From: Rhizobium sp. ASV20
Lineage (GTDB): Bacteria; Pseudomonadota; Alphaproteobacteria; Rhizobiales; Rhizobiaceae
Length of the DNA stretch: 59,997 nt
Assembly: GCF_016429015.1 (NCBI RefSeq)
Contig: NZ_JAELTU010000027.1
Coordinates: 1 to 59,997 of the forward strand
Direction of reading: 5' to 3'
Part shown: piece after piece, positions 45,124 through 54,051 of the stretch
How positions within the stretch are numbered: the stretch's first letter is position 1
Layout of the letters: each line of letters starts with the position of its first letter
Program-made: the position numbers and the translations under genes
Notes under the pieces: generated by a model
The model's database searches: none
Seen by the model: only the letters and a program-made list of their open reading frames with translations
Told to the model about the DNA's origin: nothing

Positions 45124-46002
45124 TCATGCTTCGCGCGGATCGAGCGCATCGCGCAGGCCGTCGCCGAGGAGATTGAATCCGATCACGACGAGAAAGATGG
45201 CGGCACCCGGCCACATCGCCATCCAGGGGGCTTGTTCCAGATAGTTTTTCGCGACGTTTAGCATCGAGCCCCAGCTGGCGGCGGGTGGCTGCTGGCCGAG
45301 CCCGAGGAAGGAGAGACTCGCCTCGGCGATGATAGCCGTCGCTATGGTCAGCGTCCCCTGCACAAGAATGGGGGCAAAGACGTTCGGTAGAATGTAGCGA
45401 GTGATGATGCTCACGTGGCGCAGGCCGATCGAACGAGCGCCCTCGACATATTCCTCCGTCTTGACCGCCAGTACCTGCCCGCGCGTCAGCCGCACGAAGA
45501 CCGGTGTTGCTGACAGCCCGATCGCGATCATCGCATTGGTGAGGCTCGGCCCGAGAAAGGCGGCAAGCGCGATGGCTGTGATGAGGAAAGGCATCGCCAG
45601 GAAAGCTTCGGTGATGCGCGAGATGATCTGGTCAATCCATCCGCCGAAATAGCCCGAGAGCAGGCCGAATGGGACGCCGATCAGGACGGCAATGACCACG
45701 GAAAATACACCGGCCATGAGTGATGCTCGCGCGCCCCAGATCATCCGCGACAGGATATCCCGCCCGAGATCGTCAGTGCCGAGCCAATGGGCTGCCGACG
45801 GCGCCTTGCGGATCGCCGACCAGCTTGTGGCGATCGGATCCGCGATTGGCAGGAGCGGGGCAAGCGCGGCAAGTGCGGTGAAAAAGAAGATGATCCCAAG
45901 TCCGACCAGGGCGCCCTTGTTGGCTTTCAATTTGCGCCATGCCCTGTTGGGGGCGCGCTTGGTGGAAATGCCCTTGGCACCTGCCTGAACGATCGTGCTC
46001 AT
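45124..46002 (-). CDS. Peptide ABC transporter permease, DppC type
   Basis: A 292-residue permease. The N-terminal cytoplasmic WRKLKANKGALVGLGIIFFF leads into helix 1, HWLGTDDLGRDILSRMIWGA is the family motif after the first periplasmic loop, and EYVEGARSIGLRHVSIITRY is the EAA loop. The start ATG overlaps the stop of the upstream permease by 4 bp; a longer frame to 46086 is not favoured. Confidence 0.92.
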   Translation of the reverse strand: MSTIVQAGAKGISTKRAPNRAWRKLKANKGALVGLGIIFFFTALAALAPLLPIADPIATSWSAIRKAPSAAHWLGTDDLGRDILSRMIWGARASLMAGVFSVVIAVLIGVPFGLLSGYFGGWIDQIISRITEAFLAMPFLITAIALAAFLGPSLTNAMIAIGLSATPVFVRLTRGQVLAVKTEEYVEGARSIGLRHVSIITRYILPNVFAPILVQGTLTIATAIIAEASLSFLGLGQQPPAASWGSMLNVAKNYLEQAPWMAMWPGAAIFLVVIGFNLLGDGLRDALDPREA

Positions 46003-46946
46003 AGGGCGGCCCTCATGCGAGGATTGAGGAGGACGTAGAGAATGTCGGCGATCAGGTTCATTGCGATGAAGCCGATGGCCGTGCACAGGACGACACCCTG
46101 GACGACGGCGTAGTCCCGGTTGAAGACGGCATCGACGATCAGCTTGCCGAAGCCGGGAATCGTGAAAATCTGCTCCGTCAGAACGGCGCCGGCCAGAAGT
46201 TCGCCGAAGAGCAGGGCGCTGACGGTGACAACGGGGAGGATGGCGTTGCGAAAACTGTGCTGCAGGATGATGGCCGTTTCAGGCAGGCCCTTGGCGCGTG
46301 CCGTGCGGATATAGTCGGCGCTGAGTACGCTCAGCATGGAAGAACGGGTATGGCGCATCAATGTGGCGGCCAGCGCGTTGCCCAGCACGAAGGCGGGCAT
46401 CAGCATGGTCTGGATCGAGCGCCAGGGATCCTCGAAGAACGGCTGGTATCCGGAGGCCGGCAGCCAGTGGAGCTTTACCGAAACCAGGAGGATCAGTATG
46501 ATGCCGAGCCAGAAGTTGGGTACGGACAAGCCGCAAAGCGCGACGATATTGGCGAGAAAGTCGATGAAGGTGTTCTTCTTCACCGCCGCCAGTATTCCCA
46601 TCGGGATGCCGATGACGAAGGCAAAGATCATCGACATCACGGCGAGCTGGATGGTGACCGGCAGCTTTTCGGCGACTAGCGTCAACACCGGCTGATTGGT
46701 GCGCAACGAGACGCCGAGATCGCCCTTCACCACGCCTTGCAGCCAGTAGCCGTATTGATAGATGACAGGGTCGTTCAGGCGATATTTCTCGCGAAGCAAT
46801 TCGAGAACCTGAGGGTCGCGCTCCTCCCCGGCCATGGCGAGCACGGGGTCGCCGGGCAGCAGCTTTTGCAGCGAGAAAACGAAGATCGAAATGATCAGCA
46901 GCGTCGGTATCGCGACGAGCAGCCTCTTTCCGATATAGCTATACAT
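45999..46946 (-). CDS. Peptide ABC transporter permease, DppB type
   Basis: A 315-residue permease. MYSYIGKRLLVAIPTLLIIS is the first helix; GDLGVSLRTNQPVLTLVAEK and DYIRTARAKGLPETAIILQH (EAA loop) are family hallmarks. It pairs with the DppC-type gene. A hairpin separates it from the upstream binding-protein gene. Confidence 0.92.
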   Translation of the reverse strand: MYSYIGKRLLVAIPTLLIISIFVFSLQKLLPGDPVLAMAGEERDPQVLELLREKYRLNDPVIYQYGYWLQGVVKGDLGVSLRTNQPVLTLVAEKLPVTIQLAVMSMIFAFVIGIPMGILAAVKKNTFIDFLANIVALCGLSVPNFWLGIILILLVSVKLHWLPASGYQPFFEDPWRSIQTMLMPAFVLGNALAATLMRHTRSSMLSVLSADYIRTARAKGLPETAIILQHSFRNAILPVVTVSALLFGELLAGAVLTEQIFTIPGFGKLIVDAVFNRDYAVVQGVVLCTAIGFIAMNLIADILYVLLNPRMRAAL

Positions 46947-46982
46947 GGTTGGATCCTCGCCGAGCTATCGATGGCGGAAGCG

Positions 46983-47003
46983 CCATGCGGCAAAGCCGCA
47001 TGG
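46983..47003 (-). terminator. Intercistronic hairpin after the peptide-binding-protein gene
   Basis: Perfect 9-bp stem CCATGCGGC / GCCGCATGG with an AAA loop, 10 bp after the binding-protein stop and 36 bp before the DppB-type start. No T-run. Confidence 0.65.
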
Positions 47004-47013
47004 CATTGCAGGC

Positions 47014-48522
47014 TCAGTTGCTCTTTTTCACGCCGATAAGGCGGATCATGCCATCGGGTGACGGAACGAAACCGGACACCTTCTTGTTGTAACCCCAGAT
47101 CCAGGCCTGGTGTCCGATGAATATGATCGGCAGATCCTCATTGAGGATCGCTTCGGCCGCGTCGTACTTCTGCTTGCGCACGGCGTTATCCTGAGACTGC
47201 CGCGCATCGAGCAGCAGTTTGTCGACCTCTGGATTGCTGTATTTGGAATCGTTCAAGCCGGCCCCGGTTGTCACGAACTGCTGGATATTGCCATCCGGAT
47301 CGGAGCGGCCGGACCAATCCGAGCGGCTCATCTGATAGTTGCCCGCGGTCTGCGCATCGAGCAGCGTGGCGAACTCGGTGGTCTTCAACGTGACATCGAA
47401 GCCCGCCTCGGCGACCATCGACTGGATAATCTGCATCATCTGCATGGTGACGGGATTGTTGGAGACGGTCATTTCAACAGGAACGCGATCGAAGCCGGCC
47501 GCCTTGACCAAAGCTTTTGCCTTGTCGACGTCGCGGGCCGGCACCGGGATATTCTTGTCGTACCAGGGGCTGTTCGGCGCGAAGGGCTGGTTGCCGGCAA
47601 GGCCGGTACCGTCAAAGACGATCTGCATGGCCGCTTCGCGATCGATAGCCAGCGAGAAGGCCTGGCGCAGACGCTTATCCTTGCCCATCGGATTGTCGGC
47701 GCGTTGTCCGTTGCCGACATTGGCATAGATGCCGAGCCAGCCCGTTCCGATCGCGTCGGCATAAACGAGATTGGTGTCGCTCTTCACCGTGGCAGCGTCC
47801 GATGCGGCGAGACGGTCGATCATGTCGAGATCGCCGGAACGCAGATTTGTGAGGCGCACCGTCGTGTCCGGGATCGGCAGATAGGTCACCTTGTCAATGA
47901 AGACATTGTCCTTGTTCCAGTAATCCTGGAATTTCTCCAGAACGATGCGGTCCTGCTGCACGCGCTCGACGAATTTGAACGGACCGGAGCAAACAGGATG
48001 GTCGCCGAACTTTGCGCCGGCGGTCTTGGCGGCCGTCGGTGAAACCATCATCCCGGAGCGATCGGAAAGCTGCGCAAGCAAAGTGACATCCGGCGTCTTG
48101 AGCGTGAAGGTGACTTCGTATTCGCCCGATGCCTCGACCTTGGTGACCGAGGAGAGCTCGCTCTTGCGACGAGATTCCGGCATGGTCTGATAACGCTGGA
48201 TATTGTCGACCACGGCCTGGGCGTTGAACGGCGTTTCATCCTGGAATTTGACGCCCTGGCGCAGCTCCATGATCAGCTGCTTGCCATCGGCGGACCATTT
48301 CCATGATGTGGCGAGCTGCGGCACGAACTGCAGATCCGGAGTGACGTCGACCAGCTTGTCGCAAAGGGCAGTGTAGACGATGCGGCCGACAAATGAGCGC
48401 GACTGTGCAGGATCAAGCACATCGGCGTCGTCCTGCAGGCCGATCTTGAGCTCGACAGCGAAGGCCGGCAGCGCGATCAGGGCGCCGGCAGCAAGCGATG
48501 TCAGGAATCTGGTGATCTTCAT
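47014..48522 (-). CDS. Peptide ABC transporter substrate-binding protein, family 5
   Basis: A 502-residue binding protein of the DppA/OppA family. Signal peptide MKITRFLTSLAAGALIALPA with cleavage near FA-VEL. ALCDKLVDVTPDLQFVPQLA, GSGPF-like CSGPFKFVERVQQDRIVLEK and RQAFSLAIDREAAMQIVFDG are family landmarks. AGGAG precedes the ATG. The ligand cannot be read from the sequence; the operon context suggests a short or gamma-glutamyl peptide. Confidence 0.9.
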   Translation of the reverse strand: MKITRFLTSLAAGALIALPAFAVELKIGLQDDADVLDPAQSRSFVGRIVYTALCDKLVDVTPDLQFVPQLATSWKWSADGKQLIMELRQGVKFQDETPFNAQAVVDNIQRYQTMPESRRKSELSSVTKVEASGEYEVTFTLKTPDVTLLAQLSDRSGMMVSPTAAKTAGAKFGDHPVCSGPFKFVERVQQDRIVLEKFQDYWNKDNVFIDKVTYLPIPDTTVRLTNLRSGDLDMIDRLAASDAATVKSDTNLVYADAIGTGWLGIYANVGNGQRADNPMGKDKRLRQAFSLAIDREAAMQIVFDGTGLAGNQPFAPNSPWYDKNIPVPARDVDKAKALVKAAGFDRVPVEMTVSNNPVTMQMMQIIQSMVAEAGFDVTLKTTEFATLLDAQTAGNYQMSRSDWSGRSDPDGNIQQFVTTGAGLNDSKYSNPEVDKLLLDARQSQDNAVRKQKYDAAEAILNEDLPIIFIGHQAWIWGYNKKVSGFVPSPDGMIRLIGVKKSN

Positions 48523-48605
48523 TTGGTTCTCCTGATTATAGTTTTCGTTATGTGCAGATCCCGGCCGGTTTCCTCTCCGATCGTGGTCTGGCTTAAGACT
48601 TTGGT

Positions 48606-49343
48606 TCAGCCCGGCTCACCGGTCGCCGGCTCCTGTGCATACTGTGCATCCAGTGACGTGATGCGGGTCAGGCTTTCCTGAAGCATGAGAAGGTGTTCGC
48701 GCATGGCCTCGCCAGCCTTCATCGGATTGCGCGCCGCAATCGCGTCGATGATCGCGATATGCTGTGCGTAGGAGACCGGACGCGTCTTGTTGGTGCTGCG
48801 GGCCAATTCGCGAATGGTTTGCCAGGCTTCGTCCTGCCGGACGTGGTTGACGACGTCGAATATGGTCAGAAAGAACTGGTTGCCGGCGCTCTCGGCGATC
48901 AGCCGATGCAAGGCGCCGTCCCACAGTTCACGGCTGTCGGCATCGTCGCTGGCGGTGATTTTCTTCGTCAGCTCATACATGCGATCGATGTCGGCGGGCT
49001 TGGCTCGCATGGCCGCCAGCTGGGCCAATTGCGGCTCGATGCGCAGGCGAACTTCCATGACTTCCATGAGATCCGTGCCGGCGACGAGCGAGCTGACATG
49101 CTCGCTCCAGCCGTCGGGGCGCTGACCCGCATAGGTTCCCGAGCCTTGGCGCCGCCAGACGCGGCCCTCTGCCTCGAGTACCTCGAGCGCCCGGCGGATG
49201 GCGCGACGGCTGACGTCGAAGGCCTCCGAAAGCGCCCGTTCGGTCGGCAGTTTGCCGTCGGCGGGCAAGCCGTCCGAATTCAGGAGACCCCGGAGCTTTT
49301 CCAAGGCATGAACCGAATTCTCCGGAAGGCTGCTGCTTGCCAT
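48606..49343 (-). CDS. GntR-family regulator (FadR/FCD type) of the peptide operon
   Basis: A 245-residue regulator. The winged helix is LPTERALSEAFDVSRRAIRR followed by LEAEGRVWRRQGSGTYAG (about residues 25-75). The FCD domain follows, with VRLRIEPQLAQLAAMRAKPA and QHIAIIDAIAARNPMKAGEA. It is the first gene of a co-directional series (GntR, binding protein, two permeases, GGT, ATPase). A perfect palindrome lies just before its start, so autoregulation together with the importer operon is likely. Confidence 0.87.
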   Translation of the reverse strand: MASSSLPENSVHALEKLRGLLNSDGLPADGKLPTERALSEAFDVSRRAIRRALEVLEAEGRVWRRQGSGTYAGQRPDGWSEHVSSLVAGTDLMEVMEVRLRIEPQLAQLAAMRAKPADIDRMYELTKKITASDDADSRELWDGALHRLIAESAGNQFFLTIFDVVNHVRQDEAWQTIRELARSTNKTRPVSYAQHIAIIDAIAARNPMKAGEAMREHLLMLQESLTRITSLDAQYAQEPATGEPG

Positions 49344-49353
49344 GAAGGGGGAT

Positions 49354-49374
49354 GAACCAATTTTGAATTGGTTC
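49354..49374. promoter_or_regulatory. 21-bp perfect inverted repeat, candidate GntR operator
   Basis: GAACCAATT-TTG-AATTGGTTC: 9-bp arms about a 3-bp centre, 11 bp upstream of the GntR start codon. FadR-type GntR proteins often bind palindromes with TGG/CCA half-sites, which this matches. Confidence 0.6.
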
Positions 49375-49522
49375 GATTGAAATTCAACTCAATCTCGCCG
49401 TCAAGCACTTTTTTGTGCAGTTTCGATAATGCACAATGCTTGTGCGCAGCGATCAAAACGCGTCACTGTCTTACAGGTTCGTTTCCCGCGCTCTGGCGTA
49501 TTGTTCTTGTGCGATACGCATT

Positions 49523-49552
49523 GAAGGCGGTTCGCAATGCGAAGCCGCCTTC
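49523..49552 (-). terminator. Hairpin downstream of the M81 peptidase gene
   Basis: GAAGGCGGTTCGC pairs with GCGAAGCCGCCTTC, giving 13 bp with one bulged G and an AAT loop. It is 48 bp beyond the M81 stop. T-run absent. Confidence 0.5.
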
Positions 49553-49599
49553 TGAATAGAACAATGCAAATGTATTCGGCGTTTTGCCGGAAGAGAGGC

Positions 49600-51042
49600 T
49601 CAGCGACCGACGGCGCGCGCTGAAAGTGCCGCCTGGGGCGTAAAATCGAAATCCTTGTCGAAGGGATAGGTTGGCGTCGTTTTGCGCAGCCGCGGCAATC
49701 GTTCGACGAACTGATCGACCACACCGGGCGACAGCGCCATGAGGTTCGGGTTGGCGATCGGGGCCAGTTCCGGCGAAAGGTAGCCCGACTTGACGACGAT
49801 GATCTTCGCCTTGTGGGGATCGAGGCCGAGGCGGGTGAAGTCGGCGATGTTGTGATAGGGGCGACGCTTGGCGGACAGCACAAGGTCTATGCCGCCGATC
49901 GAAACGACGGCTTGCGCGTCGCTGGCCTCCTTCGTCTCAAGCAGGAATTTGACGGTGAAGCTGCCTTTAACCGGTTTGCTGCCATTGGTATCCAGCGATG
50001 CGCCGACAGAGAGCTCAAGCGTGGCGCCAATGCCGGCGGCATAGCAAGCCTCGGTCGCAGCCCGGTCTGCGATGCCTGCGAAGATGACCCCTTCAGCCTT
50101 TTTGGTGAGGAGTTCGGCCAATACGTCGGCGCGGTCGCCCACGCCACCACCAGTAGGATTGTCACCGGATTCCGCCAGAACAACAGGTGCGGTCGTGCTG
50201 GCAATTGACCTGTCGACGCATTCCTCGGTAGATCCGACCTCGCAACCGAAGACGAAGTCCTCGCGCACGTCCCAATAGGCCTGGGCCAGGCGCTTTGCCT
50301 CGCGCTCCAGAACAACGCGATCAGTGCCGGTCATGATGGCGGCCGCCGTGCAGCGAGGCTCATCGGCCCATACATAGCCGACCATCAGGGAGGCATCCCA
50401 GACGCCATCGACGGCGTCAATTTCCGGCAGCAGATCGTAGAGGCTCTTTGCCGGTTCATCGACCGTGCTGGTACGTTCGCCCGGAAGCGCAACGGGGATC
50501 GGGGCCCAGAGCAGGATCGGCTTCACGCCAGTCTTCAGGCTTTCCGTCAACATCTTGACGGCACGACGCATCGTTTCCTCGACATCGATATGCGGTGCGG
50601 TGCGGTAGGTGGAGTACATGTCGAGCGCGTCGATGATGCGCTGCGTGACGTTGCCGTGGAGGTCGTAGCTGGCCGAGACCATGCAATCGTCGCCGACGAG
50701 GGCGCGGGCGGCGCTGATCCAATCGCCTTCAGCGTCTTCCATGCCTTCGACATACATGGCGCCGTGCATGGCCAGATAGAGCCCATCAAGCGGCAGCAAT
50801 GGCTTCAACCGTTCCAGGAACTCCGCCTTGAATGCTTCATACGTGTGGCGGGCCACCGGGCCGCCGGCGATGGCCCTGGCATGAATGGTCGGCAGGAATT
50901 CGCCGTCGTAATCCCTAAGAAAAGCAAAATAGGGCGCGGCTGCCAGCTCTTCGCCGCGAAGAACACGAAAGTCCTTCTCCTCGTTCAGAACGGGATTATA
51001 GGTGCTGCATTCGATATGAATGCCTCCGACGGCAATGCGCAT
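49600..51042 (-). CDS. M81 family metallopeptidase (MlrC-like)
   Basis: A 480-residue protein of the M81/MlrC family. The N-terminal half has IAVGGIHIECSTYNPV, GLYLAMHGAMYVEGMEDAEG (a metal-ligand region), SASYDLHGNVTQRIIDAL and YRTAPHIDVEETMRRAV. The C-terminal half has VLAESGDNPTGGGVGDRADV. MlrC is known for cleaving linear microcystin peptides, while most rhizobial members have unknown peptide or amide substrates. ATG 51040-51042 (MRIAVGG) is chosen over an upstream in-frame codon inside the ROK gene. It sits 7 bp after the ROK gene, probably in one operon. Confidence 0.87.
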   Translation of the reverse strand: MRIAVGGIHIECSTYNPVLNEEKDFRVLRGEELAAAPYFAFLRDYDGEFLPTIHARAIAGGPVARHTYEAFKAEFLERLKPLLPLDGLYLAMHGAMYVEGMEDAEGDWISAARALVGDDCMVSASYDLHGNVTQRIIDALDMYSTYRTAPHIDVEETMRRAVKMLTESLKTGVKPILLWAPIPVALPGERTSTVDEPAKSLYDLLPEIDAVDGVWDASLMVGYVWADEPRCTAAAIMTGTDRVVLEREAKRLAQAYWDVREDFVFGCEVGSTEECVDRSIASTTAPVVLAESGDNPTGGGVGDRADVLAELLTKKAEGVIFAGIADRAATEACYAAGIGATLELSVGASLDTNGSKPVKGSFTVKFLLETKEASDAQAVVSIGGIDLVLSAKRRPYHNIADFTRLGLDPHKAKIIVVKSGYLSPELAPIANPNLMALSPGVVDQFVERLPRLRKTTPTYPFDKDFDFTPQAALSARAVGR

Positions 51043-51049
51043 GGGAACC

Positions 51050-52183
51050 TCAATTCGGGGTGGGACCAATCAGGAAATTATGGGCGGCAATGCTGGCGGC
51101 ACCCCGCGCCCAGACATCGCGATCGACGCGGTGGGTGCGGATCGGCGTCTGCCCGGCGTAGCGCGGCAATACATTTGCCTCGGCCGTCTGCCGCATGACA
51201 GTGCCGAAAAGACCGTCGAAGCGTCCTTCGACATGGGCGATCAGGATCATGCCGGGATCGTTGAACTGGATCAGATGAGCGATGGCGAGCCCGAGGGCGT
51301 TGCCTGCTCGATGCAGAATGCGCACGGCGGCGGCATTTCCGCGCGCCGCCTCGGCTTCCAGATCCTCGATCGAATGGCAGGAAAGACCCTCCGCCTTGGC
51401 CATTTCCCTGATCGCCTTCAGCGAAGCGACGGTATCGAGGCAGCCGCGTTTTCCGCAGCGGCAGGGCGAACCGCCCGGCTCTATGGTGCAATGGGCGATC
51501 TCGCCGGCGCCGCCGTGATTGCCGCGATAAAGCTTGCCGCCAATGAAATGCGCGCAGCCTATGCCGTCATCGAAGGAAACGACGCTGAAATTCTGTATAT
51601 CGCGAGCGCTGCCGAACAGCTTCTCGCTGACGGCGACCGCCTTGGCGTCGTTCTCTATGAACGTGTCGATGCCGCATTTCTGGCGGATGATGTTTGCGAG
51701 GGGCACGTCCTGCCATCCAAGCAATGTGGACTGGACGCAGTTTGCCTGGCGTTCATCGACGAAACCGGAAAGAGCAACACCAATCCCCTGGAGCTTCTGC
51801 TTGGCGTCCTTTCGACCCGAAAGCAGCTTCGGCAGCGTGTCGGCGATCAACCCGGCAATGACGTCCGGATCGCGCGACGGCGGCATGGTCTGGCGTGCAA
51901 GAATATTGCCGTTAAAGTCGCTAAGCACCATTGGCGCCGGATCTTCCAGTAGCGATATCCCGACGAAAAAGGCGCCTTCGGGATGCAGATCGAGCAGGAT
52001 TGATGGGCGCCCCTGGCCCTGAACCGTTTCTGTCTCGTGCAGGACGCCAAGCAAGATCAGATCGCGGGCGATGCCGCTCATGGCAGCCTTGCTTAGGCCC
52101 ATCGATGCCGCCAGAACGGTGCGGCTCGACGGCCCGGATTGTCCGATGACCCTTAAAAGCTGCTGTTGGGAAGATGTCAGCAA
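51050..52183 (-). CDS. ROK-family transcriptional regulator
   Basis: A 377-residue ROK protein with a winged helix at residues 1-60 (LLRVIGQSGPSSRTVLAASM, then GLSKAAMSGIARDLILLGV) and a sugar-kinase-like domain after it. The zinc motif is HCTIEPGGSPCRCGKRGCLD, with the usual three Cys and one His, and the ROK signature region lies around GIGCAHFIGGKLYRGNHGGA. The start is a TTG. It is co-transcribed with the M81 gene and probably controls it; ROK repressors usually sense sugars, so the pairing with a peptidase is unusual. Confidence 0.85.
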   Translation of the reverse strand: MLTSSQQQLLRVIGQSGPSSRTVLAASMGLSKAAMSGIARDLILLGVLHETETVQGQGRPSILLDLHPEGAFFVGISLLEDPAPMVLSDFNGNILARQTMPPSRDPDVIAGLIADTLPKLLSGRKDAKQKLQGIGVALSGFVDERQANCVQSTLLGWQDVPLANIIRQKCGIDTFIENDAKAVAVSEKLFGSARDIQNFSVVSFDDGIGCAHFIGGKLYRGNHGGAGEIAHCTIEPGGSPCRCGKRGCLDTVASLKAIREMAKAEGLSCHSIEDLEAEAARGNAAAVRILHRAGNALGLAIAHLIQFNDPGMILIAHVEGRFDGLFGTVMRQTAEANVLPRYAGQTPIRTHRVDRDVWARGAASIAAHNFLIGPTPN

Positions 52184-52491
52184 TTCAACGTTCCGTCCGC
52201 TTTTTCCCGAACATAAGTTCAGAAATTAAACAAATCAACGGAAATAAATTCCCGTAGGAGCCAAACTAAGGACCTAGCTGGCAAATGGTGCGGGAATTGC
52301 CGTCACCGACGGCGGCATTTAAATAGTTGACATTGAGCCCTATCAATATGCAATGCTTATTATAACGATTCAGCAGGCCCAGCCCTCCCGTCGCCTCGTC
52401 CTCCGACGTCGATTCCAAAATCAACACTCGCTTCTGGCTGCCCTGCGGCCCGCGTGTCCGATGTCAGGCGCCGCAGTCAGAAAGGAACACC
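52184..52491. other. Divergent intergenic region, ROK / MFS
   Basis: 308 bp, AT-rich. It contains a small perfect stem, GCCGTC-ACC-GACGGC (about 52309-52323), and a TTGACA at about 52327 without a well-spaced -10. No reading frame is supported. Confidence 0.3.
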
Positions 52492-53988
52492 ATGTCCACT
52501 ACGGTCGATCGTTCGAGACGTCCGCTGGTCATTGTCTCGATCATGTTGGCGACCTTCATGGTTGCCGTCGAAGCGACCATTGTCGCGACCGCCATGCCGC
52601 ATATTGTGGGTCAGCTTGGCGGCTTTACCTATTACAGCTGGGTGTTCTCCGCGTTTTTGCTCGCGCAATCCACGACGACGGTTATCTATGGCAAGCTCTC
52701 GGATATTTTCGGCCGCAAGCCGATGCTTGTGGGTGGAATCCTTATTTTCCTCGTGGGGTCCGCGCTTGCCGGCTTTGCCTGGTCGATGGCCTCGTTGATC
52801 GCCTTCCGGCTACTTCAGGGTCTCGGTGCCGGCGCCATCCAGCCCGTGACGATGACGATCGTCGGCGATCTCTACAAGCTGGAGGAACGAGCCAAAGTGC
52901 AGGGCGTGCTTGCCAGTGTCTGGGCTGTTTCTGCAGTGATAGGGCCGCTTGCCGGCGGCATTATCGTCGACAATCTCTCCTGGGCCTGGATTTTCTGGAT
53001 CAACCTGCCTGTCGGCGTTCTTGCCATTGCGGGCTTCATATTCTTTCTGCACGAGCGCATCACGCCGCGTGAGGCGAAGATCGACTATCTCGGCACGATC
53101 CTGTTCTCGATATCGATCATATCGCTGCTGGTCATTCTGACCGAGACCGATTCCGGCTTTGCCGTGCTCTGTCCACTTGCAATTGTCTTCGTTGTCAGTG
53201 GTATTCTTTTCCTATGGCAGGAGCGGCGCGCGCCGGAGCCGATCATTTCGATCGCGCTCTGGAGCAGGCGTCTGATCGCCACCAGCAATGCCGCAACCTT
53301 GCTCGCTGGTATGGCCCTCATCGGTCTCACGACAGTTTTGCCGATCTACGTGCAGGGCGTCCTTGGCCGCTCGCCGCTGGAAGCCGGTTTCACGCTGACG
53401 ATGCTGATCGTCGGTTGGCCGCTGGCGGTCATGCTCTCGAGCCGGTTCTTCCGTGTTTTCGGCATTCGCCGGACGCTGCGCGGCGGCAGCTTCATGTTTC
53501 CGCTCGGGGCGTTGTTTCTGCTGTTTCTTACTCCGGAAAGCAGCCCGGTGCTCGCAGGCGTCGGCTCCTTCCTGATGGGCTTCGGCATGGGCCTCATCAG
53601 TCTCACCAGCGTCGTGCTCGTTCAGGAAAGCGTCGAGTGGTCGATGCGCGGCAGTGCTACCGCGTCAATCATCTTCTCGCGCAGTCTCGGCAATACGCTC
53701 GGTGCGACGGCGCTCGGTGCGATCATGAACGTGGGGATCTCGCACTATGGCAGTGGAGAGCTGGCAAGCAGGCTTCATAATATTCTCAATCAGCCGACGG
53801 GCCTTTCGGACCTTGGCGCCGACGTGGCGATCCGCAACGTCTTCGACGCCGCACTGCATTGGAGTTTCTGGGGCGTCGTGATCGTCGCCGTCACGACCTT
53901 CGCAACGATCTGGCTTATTCCGGTCGCCCATGATGCCGGCCGTCGGACGCCGCTCAAAACTGATGCGCAAGATGCCATGACGCACTGA
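52492..53988 (+). CDS. MFS transporter, DHA2 (EmrB/QacA-like) drug efflux type
   Basis: A 498-residue membrane protein of about 14 helices. Helix 1 has ATFMVAVEATIVATAMPHIV (the DHA2 motif near the D/E-x-TIV site). Motif A is YGKLSDIFGRKPMLVGG, and antiporter motif C is VWAVSAVIGPLAGGIIVD. These are proton-driven exporters of drugs or metabolites. AAGGAACACC is the ribosome site. It is encoded convergently to a GntR gene and shows no coupled membrane-fusion protein. Confidence 0.88.
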   Translation: MSTTVDRSRRPLVIVSIMLATFMVAVEATIVATAMPHIVGQLGGFTYYSWVFSAFLLAQSTTTVIYGKLSDIFGRKPMLVGGILIFLVGSALAGFAWSMASLIAFRLLQGLGAGAIQPVTMTIVGDLYKLEERAKVQGVLASVWAVSAVIGPLAGGIIVDNLSWAWIFWINLPVGVLAIAGFIFFLHERITPREAKIDYLGTILFSISIISLLVILTETDSGFAVLCPLAIVFVVSGILFLWQERRAPEPIISIALWSRRLIATSNAATLLAGMALIGLTTVLPIYVQGVLGRSPLEAGFTLTMLIVGWPLAVMLSSRFFRVFGIRRTLRGGSFMFPLGALFLLFLTPESSPVLAGVGSFLMGFGMGLISLTSVVLVQESVEWSMRGSATASIIFSRSLGNTLGATALGAIMNVGISHYGSGELASRLHNILNQPTGLSDLGADVAIRNVFDAALHWSFWGVVIVAVTTFATIWLIPVAHDAGRRTPLKTDAQDAMTH

Positions 53989-53994
53989 TATAAA

Positions 53995-54030
53995 GAATGC
54001 CGGCACCTCTGCTCTCAAGCGGCGGCATTC
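53995..54030. terminator. Possible terminator between MFS and GntR genes
   Basis: GAATGCCG and CGGCATTC form an 8-bp stem with a 20-nt loop between the two convergent stop codons. Moderate strength; no T-run. Confidence 0.4.
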
Positions 54031-54051
54031 GCTCCACGTCTATAGAGATGG

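Noticed and set aside
52327..52366. Promoter for the first MFS gene from TTGACA near 52327 with TATAAC near 52361
   Set aside because: The spacing is about 28 bp, far from the 16-18 needed, and nearer -10 candidates are poor.
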